A stretch of 64,000 bases of DNA from Xestospongia muta. Its lineage: Eukaryota; Porifera; Demospongiae; Haplosclerida; Petrosiidae. Location of the stretch: positions 2,919,827-2,983,826 of the forward strand of contig OY848919.1 of the NCBI GenBank assembly GCA_963693285.1. The letters are read 5' to 3'. The first letter of the stretch is position 1; every line of letters starts with the position of its first letter. A model generated the notes under the pieces. The model searched no databases, was not told the DNA's origin, and saw only the letters and a list, made by a program, of their open reading frames with translations. Both the position numbers and the translations under genes were made by a program. This document shows, one piece after another, positions 55,455 to 64,000 of the stretch.

Positions 55455-57066
55455 AAGTTATTTTAAAGCTGTTGTATCTATGGAATTTAACTTGTCTTGG
55501 GAAAATAATGAAAGAACTAGAATACACTTAGTTTGGTTAGTTTAACTTAGTTTAGGCAAACATCTAGCTTTCTTTTAAGAAGTGTATGACAAATTATCTT
55601 AGTTTTTTGTAAATGATGAAAGTATGTCTCAGTATACTTACCTTAAATGTTCTTTGACAGATAAAATAACAGATTAATTATTACTTCATACTAATATATT
55701 ATGAACATTACCTTATAAGTACACTATATTGTTAGCTACATTGACAACTATGTGATCAACATTGGAACAACATTGAAAGCAATTGTCAGTTGTGTATATA
55801 CAATGCTGCATTTACTTTTTATACCTTATTTGGACAAAAAATTGTAGATAAAATTGTAAACATGCAATATTTTTCTACAAACATTTAGAGCTGCTAATGT
55901 AGGGATACTAGATATGTTGAGTGTTTACAATGGGAAAATGGAAGTAGTGAGAAATATATCAATTGTTTTTCTTTCAGCTCTAATCCTTGGACTTGGATTT
56001 CCTCTATGTTTTTACAATGGGATGACAGAGTTATGGAAAGCTGGTCTCAGTTTACTATTTCCACTTTATCTCTTGACAATAGTTGTTGTCCTTATTATAC
56101 TCAGTTATTATTTTCTAAGGCTTTCTAACAGAATATCACATTCCTCAGGTCAAATATTGGTTACTGTTGTACACCTCTCCTTTGGAAAACTATTAGGTTC
56201 AATTATCAATGTCTATACACCAGATAAAGTCTTCACTTCAGAACAGACATATCATGTATGGTATTGGGATGGGTCTGTAGAATATGGTAGTAATGGATAT
56301 ATCACTCTCATGGTAATGACATCATTGGTTGTCTTCCCTCTCCTCATACCCTATGTTCTTCTTCTCCTTTTTGCTATACCTCTCAGACATTGGAGATGTG
56401 CCAATGAATACACAAGACCAGTACTTGAAGCAAGGTAAGATATAGAACATGTACGCCAATTATAGTTCAGTCATCTATGACATGCTCTGTAAACTATGAA
56501 CATAAGTTAATGAATCATTTACAAAGTATTAGTCAACTATTTCTTATAATACATCATTGTTATACAAGATGTTTATTCAAATACTTAGAACATTTTATCT
56601 TTCATAACATATCAGAGTCATTCATGTATTAACTTCATGATCAGTTATATATGGTTTTTGTCTGCTACTATAAATGTGTGTACAATAACATGATTTCATT
56701 TCTCAAAATTCAGCTTTTTTGCCCAAATATGGTAAAAAGGAAATACAATATTTTATATACATAACTGACAATTGCTTTCAATGTTGATCCAATGTTGATT
56801 ACATAGTTGTCAATGTAGCTAACAATATATTGTACTTATAAGGTAATGTCTTTTTAGTTCACTATATATTTGTATGAAGTAATAATTAATCTGCTATTGT
56901 ATCTACCAAAGAACATTTTTGGTCAAATATACTGAGGCATACTTTTATAATTTACAACAAACTAAGATACTTTGTCATACACTTCTCAAAATATATTTTA
57001 AACTTTTAGTCATCATTTCTAAAGACAAGCTAAGTTGTTTACGTTAGCTTTAAAATTACTTTCAAT
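55455..57066. repeat. Fold-back element interrupted by orphan gene fragment F2
   Basis: Left arm 55455-55886, fragment F2 55889-56434, loop, then a full right arm 56626-57066. Same insertion site as at 16612-18074, so the insertion predates the segmental duplication. Confidence 0.65.
55889..56434 (+). pseudogene. F2: second copy of the orphan exon-like fragment
   Basis: 546 bp with the same AG/GT-bounded, phase 2-2 structure as F1 (AG at 55887-55888, GT at 56435). By eye it differs from F1 by five substitutions: three change residues (LTLVVV to LTIVVV, LSHYF to LSYYF, TPAKV to TPDKV) and two are silent. The frame is still open from ATG 55914 to 56438. The excess of replacement changes suggests no strong protein constraint since duplication, but the number is small. 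Confidence 0.6.
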
Positions 57067-58313
57067 GTTATTTCAAAATGAAACATGCACTATATTACAT
57101 CATAAATGTTTTTGTAAACATGAGAAATTTGTATGGTATATACAGAAAAGAGAAAATCAGTCAATCTTGGTAAAACAGTGTATTATTGAGTGTATTATTA
57201 TTCAGCAAGAATATTTTGGAAATACTATGGACTACTTTCAATGCTATATCACAGTCAGCATACATATGTACTAGTATATTAGTATATAGCTATAATTCAC
57301 TGTAAGACATAGTTGATTAATACCTTGTACATAAATCAATGGTTTGTTGGCTTATGCTCATAGTTTAGAGAGCATATCATAGATGAATGAACAATCTTCT
57401 ATATCTTACCATTACTGTATTGTATGTAACAGTATATGTATAGGTATATCTGCATATACCACCTGTACTGTAAATGAATAATCATTACCACTATAGTATC
57501 TATATTATAGAATCTCTGGTTAGGAGAACTTTATAATTGATAGAAACTGCATGTAGAGGAGCTGTAATTTTCATTGGTTTATATCTTGATAGCTCCTCAA
57601 TCAGTAATATAAGTAGTAAGCTAATATACTCACAATGATAGTTTTAGATATCTTAATATGTGTGTATTGTTATTAATATAATATAACATCCAAACAGAAA
57701 AACACACATATATATACTTTGCTTAAATTACATGTAGATATCAACTTAATTCACAGTCCTTTCATTGTCTTCATAAGTTTCATCATTAGTTGTGACTTCT
57801 TAATTGAGTTTATCTTATATTAACATATACTGTAGTGTCTGTGTAACTTATCTGTATATACTGCATAAGTATCACTTTCATTAACAATCATATTGTGTAA
57901 CATAATTATATGAACCATATCTTCTTACCAGTTCAAAAAGTTTTAATAAATCATGTTTAAAAATTGTCTTAATAACAAATCTTCTATACAAAAGTCAAAA
58001 CATTATTGTATTTTTTACTAAAATAAATCATAGCAAAAATGTATGGACACTATAACTAACAAATAAAGCTACCAATACAAATTATCTATTATATTATTAA
58101 AATTTAAAATTTTTGTCATTAACAAAAGCCTTCATACAAAGTCTTCATACAAAAAACAAAAAGGTTATTTCAATTTTGCTAAATAATTAAGTTATAGCAA
58201 TAATTTATCTATTCAAAACAGAAGTGTTTCTAAGGACACTATAACAAATAAATCTACCAGTACAAATTATCTATTTTGTTAAAAGATAGACAAACAACAC
58301 TACAATTGTTCAT
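57067..58313. repeat. Spacer 3' of G9, no gene
   Basis: Matches 31370-32621 (3' flank of G5) and partly 8757-9600. It includes most of the segment deleted from the left duplication copy. No coding signal beyond short drifting frames. Confidence 0.65.
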
Positions 58314-61300
58314 TCAATCACTGTGACCTAGGACAGGCTCTCTAAATTCTGAGCATGCGCCATAATATGAATCATTCGATAAAGGTAATTGTCGGTTATA
58401 AGTGTGTGAAGATAATATCTTTATTCGCCGACAACAAACTTTCTCATATTTGTATTCAATCCATTCTTTGAGGATGTTCACTTTTCCTGTAACCATGACA
58501 ACATGGTACACTATGACAATAATAAATGTGATAAATGTCAGGATCACAGAAGAGATACAAAAGAGGTTAGCAATTACTGATTTATTTTCAAGAATAAAAT
58601 ACCAAGTGGTGAGATAGAGAAATGTCAAGTTCATCATTAACCAACAATCAAGAATGTTGATTAATGTATTCTTAAATGGTTTGATATAAGCTTGAAGGAG
58701 AAGAAATATCACCAACATTGGACTTGTTGTAATATAGATTATAGATATGTTGGTAGCTCTATATTTGGCATATGTGCCATACATAGCACATAGTAAGAGA
58801 AGACGCAGTGTAAACCAGTATTGTTTACCTTCCTTATAAGGAGCATGGATAGCTTCTAGAAGAGGTCGTAAGTACTTGTTGGTACATGCTAGTGGTCTAA
58901 GTGGTTTAGCAAAGAGGAGTAGGAGTACATATGGTAATGCTAGACAAAGAACTACTATCAGAGTCACTATCATTAGTATACGATGGGAATGTCCTCCATA
59001 TTTGACATTACCATCAAAATACCAAACACGATGTACATCAGTGGATGTGTAGACCTCAGCATAAGTCATTACATTGATTAATTGAATAAGTAAGCTTGAA
59101 AAAGAAAGATGTACAACAGTAGCTAATACTTGAACTGAAGAGTGAGCTATTTTGTTGGAAAGTCTTGGTGAAAAACGGCATAGCATAATAAGGACAACAA
59201 CAATTGTCAGATAGTATAATGGCAAAGAAAACTTAAGACCAGTTTTTGATAATTCTGTCATCCCATTGTAAAAGCATAGAGGAATGCTTGGCTCAAGATT
59301 TAAAATAGTAAGTATAAAAATGGATAAGTCTGACAATTGTTTAGTTGAAGAGTTATAGTAATGAACTCTTAATACATCAATCAGACCACAATTAGCAGCC
59401 TGAACATAGAATATAAATCCATTGAGTGTACCAGTTGTTAATGTTAGTCTGAGAGAAAATAACAGATATATGAAAAGTGGACCAGCAACTAAATAAATAG
59501 TAAATGTTGTTATCCAAGTATTACTACAATGATGACATTCTGTAGACCCAAATACCACACTTAATCCCTCACTACATCTACCACATAATATTCCTTCACG
59601 TTGATATAAACACAATGGTGGATGATAGTCAGTGATACCATCTGACAGTTTAAAGCTTTGTTTAGATGGTAAGTCACCGCTGTAGAAATAGAGTAGTGTC
59701 TGATTATTATCACAATATCCTAGTGGACATGTTGGTGACACTCCAAGATCTCCATTTATATTTTCCATTTTTCCTGCCCAATTATTTGTGATTGATGGCC
59801 TTGTTATTAACTGGCTACTTGAGTTAGCTTTAATTGTAACTGAAATGCCTCCATGTTTTTGTAAATTTTTAAATGATTGTGAAAGTGTACAAACTCCAGC
59901 TGTTACATTCAAAACAAACCCTAGAGGACAAAGGTGAATTTTAAGAATCTCTGTTTTAATTTCAGGCTGTGAATATTGAGAGAACACAATCATTGCATCA
60001 ATGATATTAACCTTCTCATTTGTGTGAACAGTCACACCAATTACAGTACATTTAATGCCTTCTTGTATCATTTGTTCTTGATCATCAAAAGACAACCAGA
60101 CTTTTGTTGTTTTGGGAATGTTAGTCTGAGAGTGGTTCCTAACAATATCTATTGCTATGTTAGAATAAACCTTTCTACCAATAGCATCAATAGCTGAAAT
60201 ACAATAATAAATTTCTTGCCCTGGATATACTTTACGAGGAATTTGTATACCAGCACCTTCACTAAAACCTTGTGGGATAGTTGACAACTGAAGCAAAGTA
60301 GTGTTTAATTTGGTGTTTGTAAAATTGAAGTACTTCTCATAATATGCTTTTGTTTCAGTGGAAGGTTTTAGATACTCCATATTGTTGTTGTTGTAACATG
60401 AGTATATTGGCTTAGCATATAATGAACTACCAGCTCTTTTTGCTTCATTGTTTGTGAACACTATTTTAGAAACATTAGAATCGATTTGTATGACACATTT
60501 ATCATTACTCTCTGCACTATTTGCATATATAGCTCCTCCCATTAATTGAGCCCAATTATCAGTAAACTTTGCTATAACACCTGACATAAAGTATAACTGG
60601 CAGTTACCAACTAGTCTAATTGCTGGACCACTCATAGCATGATTATTATTAAAAGTTAAATTACCAGATAAATAGACATTAGAATTCTTAGAACTTATAA
60701 CTGATCCATAGTTGTTACTGAAGTTAGATGTTCCAGTGATGTCAACTTTGCTGATTTTGTGGAAGTAAAAAATACCTTCAGATGATACAAATGGAAATTC
60801 TGTATATTGAGAATTTCTCAGTGCAATTGTACTGTCCAATTTAATAGAGACATTGCCTTTATTGTCAGCAAATTGATAGACTGTGGCATATAAACATGCT
60901 CCTGTATTTGTGACATAATTTTCTTTGAATTTACAACATGTAAAAACAATTTGTATTTGAACAAATCCAGGATTGACAATACCAATATAGACAGCTCCAT
61001 AGTCGATACTGCTTTCTGACCACTGTGAAATGCCTCGATGTTTGAGAAATGATGTATTAATAAGGTGAAGAGGTGTAAAATGTTCTTGATTGGTAGATAT
61101 GTTCAATGAATACCAATAAAATACAATAGCTGCTCCATGACAGTCCTCAACTAAAATGTTGTGACTGAATACTGTGTTAGTAATTGTTGTGTTAGTAACA
61201 GTAATAGTGTTATATTGTAAAACAAACATACCACCTGCAAAACTACCATAGTTTTGAACAAAATATGATTCAGCTATATGCACTGACACCTGACCACTAT

Positions 61301-62120
61301 TCTGTTGTGTGTAAAGTATTGTTAGTCCAGCTGCATTGACAATAGGATAATAATTACCAGACAATGATGAATGTTTGTTATAATATGTATTAGTGATACA
61401 GGAATGAGTATTGTAATCCCAGTTATAAGAGAAAAAGGCATTTTTGATAACTACGTCAATGATAGTAATAGAGTTATTAGTATCCATAAAATGAAGAAGA
61501 AAGCCACTTCCAATACTCTGCTTGATATGTTGGTACACTTCAAAACTATATGATGAATTAGACATACTAACAGTATCAATAGTGGAGTTATATAAATTTA
61601 TACCAATCATAGCAAACCCATATGAGTAGTAGATGTTAACTTGAGTTATATTGACCTGACAGTGAACAAAGACTAAGGTAGCAGCATGAAATGAAGTGTA
61701 ATACAGAGTTGAACTATTGAAGTAGTCAGTAATTGTAGCATCTTGTATGGTAGTAAGATATGTACCACAATTCTTGAACACCAATTGTTTAAGAGTCACT
61801 TGAGAGTTGAAGAAAACCAGACCTCTTCTAGACTGAGGAGGAACATCTGATGTGTCATTATGAACACATGTTATAGTTGCCCATTCTGTAGGAGAATCAC
61901 TGTATATGTCGATCTTAGTAGTTTGGTTACTTTTTACTTGACAGAAGATACCACGTGAGAGGGTAAAATTGACAGAGCTGTTTAATGAGAACACAAGATA
62001 TTGAGAGGACCATGTTGTGTTACATAAGTACTGCTCTAAATCTGATGATGAGTTAACTCGATGTGTTTTACAACTGCTAACTAGAAACAATAATACCAGA
62101 ATAGTTGACAGTAAAGACAT
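58314..62120 (-). CDS. G9: intact family member, type B, near-identical to G3
   Basis: A 1268-aa intronless protein with the same architecture as G3. Only seven residue differences were counted by eye: QHINQ/QHIKQ, LKHQG/LKHRG, YSTIA/YSNIA, SQAEI/SQPEI, TSNDV/TSTDV, LCLVLPY/LCLALPY and ILTLITF/ILTFITF. They are spread from ectodomain to the last membrane segment. Since flanks also match, it arose by recent duplication or was homogenised. It is not a simple assembly duplicate, because neighbouring sequence differs by a 1,124-bp indel and scattered substitutions. Confidence 0.88.
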   Translation of the reverse strand: MSLLSTILVLLFLVSSCKTHRVNSSSDLEQYLCNTTWSSQYLVFSLNSSVNFTLSRGIFCQVKSNQTTKIDIYSDSPTEWATITCVHNDTSDVPPQSRRGLVFFNSQVTLKQLVFKNCGTYLTTIQDATITDYFNSSTLYYTSFHAATLVFVHCQVNITQVNIYYSYGFAMIGINLYNSTIDTVSMSNSSYSFEVYQHIKQSIGSGFLLHFMDTNNSITIIDVVIKNAFFSYNWDYNTHSCITNTYYNKHSSLSGNYYPIVNAAGLTILYTQQNSGQVSVHIAESYFVQNYGSFAGGMFVLQYNTITVTNTTITNTVFSHNILVEDCHGAAIVFYWYSLNISTNQEHFTPLHLINTSFLKHRGISQWSESSIDYGAVYIGIVNPGFVQIQIVFTCCKFKENYVTNTGACLYATVYQFADNKGNVSIKLDSTIALRNSQYTEFPFVSSEGIFYFHKISKVDITGTSNFSNNYGSVISSKNSNVYLSGNLTFNNNHAMSGPAIRLVGNCQLYFMSGVIAKFTDNWAQLMGGAIYANSAESNDKCVIQIDSNVSKIVFTNNEAKRAGSSLYAKPIYSCYNNNNMEYLKPSTETKAYYEKYFNFTNTKLNTTLLQLSTIPQGFSEGAGIQIPRKVYPGQEIYYCISAIDAIGRKVYSNIAIDIVRNHSQTNIPKTTKVWLSFDDQEQMIQEGIKCTVIGVTVHTNEKVNIIDAMIVFSQYSQPEIKTEILKIHLCPLGFVLNVTAGVCTLSQSFKNLQKHGGISVTIKANSSSQLITRPSITNNWAGKMENINGDLGVSPTCPLGYCDNNQTLLYFYSGDLPSKQSFKLSDGITDYHPPLCLYQREGILCGRCSEGLSVVFGSTECHHCSNTWITTFTIYLVAGPLFIYLLFSLRLTLTTGTLNGFIFYVQAANCGLIDVLRVHYYNSSTKQLSDLSIFILTILNLEPSIPLCFYNGMTELSKTGLKFSLPLYYLTIVVVLIMLCRFSPRLSNKIAHSSVQVLATVVHLSFSSLLIQLINVMTYAEVYTSTDVHRVWYFDGNVKYGGHSHRILMIVTLIVVLCLALPYVLLLLFAKPLRPLACTNKYLRPLLEAIHAPYKEGKQYWFTLRLLLLCAMYGTYAKYRATNISIIYITTSPMLVIFLLLQAYIKPFKNTLINILDCWLMMNLTFLYLTTWYFILENKSVIANLFCISSVILTFITFIIVIVYHVVMVTGKVNILKEWIEYKYEKVCCRRIKILSSHTYNRQLPLSNDSYYGACSEFREPVLGHSD

Positions 62121-62195
62121 TTTAAAAAGAGTTAGACTAAACTAAATAACACAAGAATTAACTCAAGTATTGATAGTATTGTTGTTTTTGTTAAT

Positions 62196-62201
62196 CTTAT
62201 A
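62196..62201 (-). promoter_or_regulatory. TATA-like box of G9
   Basis: TATAAG, 76 bp upstream of the ATG at 62120, identical in context to G3. Confidence 0.45.
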
Positions 62202-62284
62202 AAAACTGATATTGTTATTATAATTAAAATGTAAAGTAGATATAATTAGATATCTTGATATGCAAGTTAACATTTTATTTTTCA

Positions 62285-62398
62285 CAAAATGATTCAGTTA
62301 TATGAACTGATTAAATGAACTGATTATAGTAACTACTCTGTTGTGTGTAGACTACTATTAGTCCTGTTGTATTGACAATTGGATTAAAAACTAATGAG
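62285..62398 (-). pseudogene. Short relic of the ectodomain coding region
   Basis: Third copy of the relic at 22325-22438, with single-base changes. Confidence 0.6.
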
Positions 62399-63936
62399 AG
62401 GAGTAATGACAGCATTGACATAGTCACTTGTAAAGCCATTACTGAAACAGTACATTAATATGTATAGGGAATTAACTAAGAGTCTGTTGATTTTTTGCTA
62501 CATACGCCATTAGTCATGTTTTGACAAGTAACCCTGTGAAATAACATTGAAAGTTATTTCTTTAATTAATGTAAACAACTCTGTATTTGCTTAGATTATG
62601 TTAGAGCATATCACAATAATTTTTTAATAAGTGAATCATAATTACATACAAATATCCAATGTCCATGTTTTCCAAAATTGAAAGTTATTTTAAAGCTGTT
62701 GTATCTGTGCAATTTAACCTGTCTTGGGAAAATGATGAAAATATTCAAATACACTCAATAACAGATTAATTATTGCTTCATGCAAATATATAATGAAAAA
62801 AAGCTATTTTGTAAGTACATTGGATTGTTAGCTACATTGAGAACAAAATAATCTACATTTGAACAACATTGAAAGTAATTGTCAGTTGGTGTATATACAT
62901 TGCTATATTTACTTTTTATACCTAATTTGGGCAAAAACCTGTAAATAAAGTCATAAACATGCCATGTTTTTCTATAAGCATTTATAGTTATCATAGCAGA
63001 CAAAAAAACATATGTAACAGATCATGAAGTTAATACTATTGAGATACATAGAGTACAGTAATAGTAAGATATAGAACATGTACGCCAATTATAGTTCAGT
63101 CATCTATGACATGCTTTCTAAACTATGAACATAAAACAATGAACCATTAATATAATATGTACAAAGTATTATTCAGTTATTCTTATAGTGATATATTATC
63201 AGTAATATATGGTTTTTGTCTGCTACTATAAATTTGCCTATAATAACATGACTTCATTTCTCAAAGTACGGGTTTTATACTTTAGCTTGTTTACGTTAGC
63301 TTTAAAATTACTTTCAATGTTATTTCAAAATGAGAAATGCACTATGTTTTTGTAAACATGGACAAGGGAAATTTTGTGGTATATACAGAAAAAAAAATCA
63401 GTCAATCTTGCTAAAACAGTATATTATTGAGTGTATTACAATTCAGCAAGAATATTTTGGAAATACTATGTACTGCTTTCAATGTTATATCACAGTCAGC
63501 ATACATATGTACTAGTAGCTATATTAGTATATAGCAATAATTCACTGTAAGACATAGTTTACTAATACTTTGCTCATAAATCAATGGTTTGTTGGCTATG
63601 CTATAGTTTAAAGAGCATATCATAGTTGAATGAACAGTCTTTTATATCTTACCATTACTATATTGTATGTAACAGTATGTATATGTACTAGTATACTTTG
63701 AATATACCACCTGCACTGTTAATGAGATAATCATTACCACTATAGTATCTATATTATAAAAACTTTAGTTAGGAGGACTTTATAATTGATAGAACCTACA
63801 TGTAGAGGAGCTGTAAATTCAGTGGTTTATATCTTAATAACACCTCACTCTAAAATATAATTACAAAGATAATATGCTCACATTGATAATTGTGGATATC
63901 TTAATATGCGTGTATTGTTATTAGTACAATATAATA
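62399..63936. repeat. Spacer between G9 and pseudogene 4, no gene
   Basis: Same spacer as 1-1336 and 22439-23968. It contains a degraded fold-back element at 62679-63319. A 77-codon frame at 62770-63003 is a chance opening inside the left arm. Confidence 0.7.
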
Positions 63937-64000
63937 TTACAATTCCTGATTATGTTTGATAATAAAATACCAAGTGGTGAGATAGAGAAATGTCAAGTTC
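63937..64000 (-). pseudogene. Pseudogene 4, cut by the window edge
   Basis: The first 64 bp match the 3' end of pseudogene 1 (1337-1400), including aaaataccaagtggtgagat. The pattern predicts the rest of the pseudogene and another type A gene just beyond the window. Confidence 0.7.

Larger units (their letters stand above)
54369..63936. repeat. Segmental duplication, right copy (G8 5' flank, F2, G9, spacer)
   Basis: Collinear partner of 15512-23968. This copy keeps the 1,124 bp (about 56905-58028) that the left copy has lost. Confidence 0.85.

Noticed and set aside
62770..63003. 77-codon minus-strand frame in the last spacer
   Set aside because: It lies in the left arm of a degraded fold-back element and is not open in the homologous spacers.
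1..64000. tRNA, rRNA, CRISPR or riboswitch features
   Set aside because: None seen; repeats are long, dispersed or palindromic, not short regularly spaced arrays.

Overview
The window looks like eukaryotic, probably animal, nuclear DNA. It is AT-rich, has spacers of 1.7 to 5 kb, and carries large intronless genes with secretory signal peptides, many N-glycosylation sequons and multi-pass membrane domains. The most likely source is a sponge such as Amphimedon, but that is an inference from gene style and family resemblance and could not be searched. No tRNA, rRNA, CRISPR array, transposase or unrelated gene was found.

Almost everything belongs to one tandem gene family. Nine large copies (G1 to G9, left to right) all lie on the minus strand: 2660-6490, 11696-15511, 18354-22160, 25293-29126, 32622-36435, 38185-42009, 43711-47541, 50668-54368 and 58314-62120. 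Seven are intact (1268-1277 aa). G5 is broken by an 8-bp deletion and G8 by a 130-bp deletion. The predicted protein has a signal peptide, a long ectodomain of Pmp-like parallel beta-helix repeats (FxNN and GGAI motifs), a membrane-proximal Cys-rich module, about nine hydrophobic segments and a cytoplasmic tail ending in a conserved SFYGxCSEFREPVL-type peptide. A cell-surface recognition or receptor role is plausible but unproven.

Three front-end types exist: A (G1, G2, G4, G8), B (G3, G7, G9) and C (G5, G6). Each has its own signal peptide and 5' flank, and the order along the array is A A B A C C B A B. A TATA-like box lies 71-77 bp upstream of the preferred ATG in every copy. G2 has an A-type front joined to a divergent membrane domain and an unrelated 3' flank.

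The spacers are duplicated along with the genes. They hold (i) a decayed partial copy 3' of each A-type tail (four seen, sharing one ancestral deletion), (ii) a large imperfect inverted repeat able to fold on itself, complete in two spacers and degraded in others, (iii) a roughly 290-bp direct repeat 5' of A-type genes, (iv) short gene relics, and (v) in two spacers an exon-like 546-bp membrane-domain fragment on the opposite strand, bounded by AG and GT and inserted inside the inverted repeat.

The block from G2 through G3 to the second pseudogene is duplicated as G8-G9-fourth pseudogene, with G3 and G9 differing at only 7 residues. Domain-scale mosaicism among the copies indicates repeated gene conversion or unequal crossing-over. 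The whole can be read as an expanding, recombining surface-receptor cluster with possible donor fragments; that diversification model is a hypothesis.
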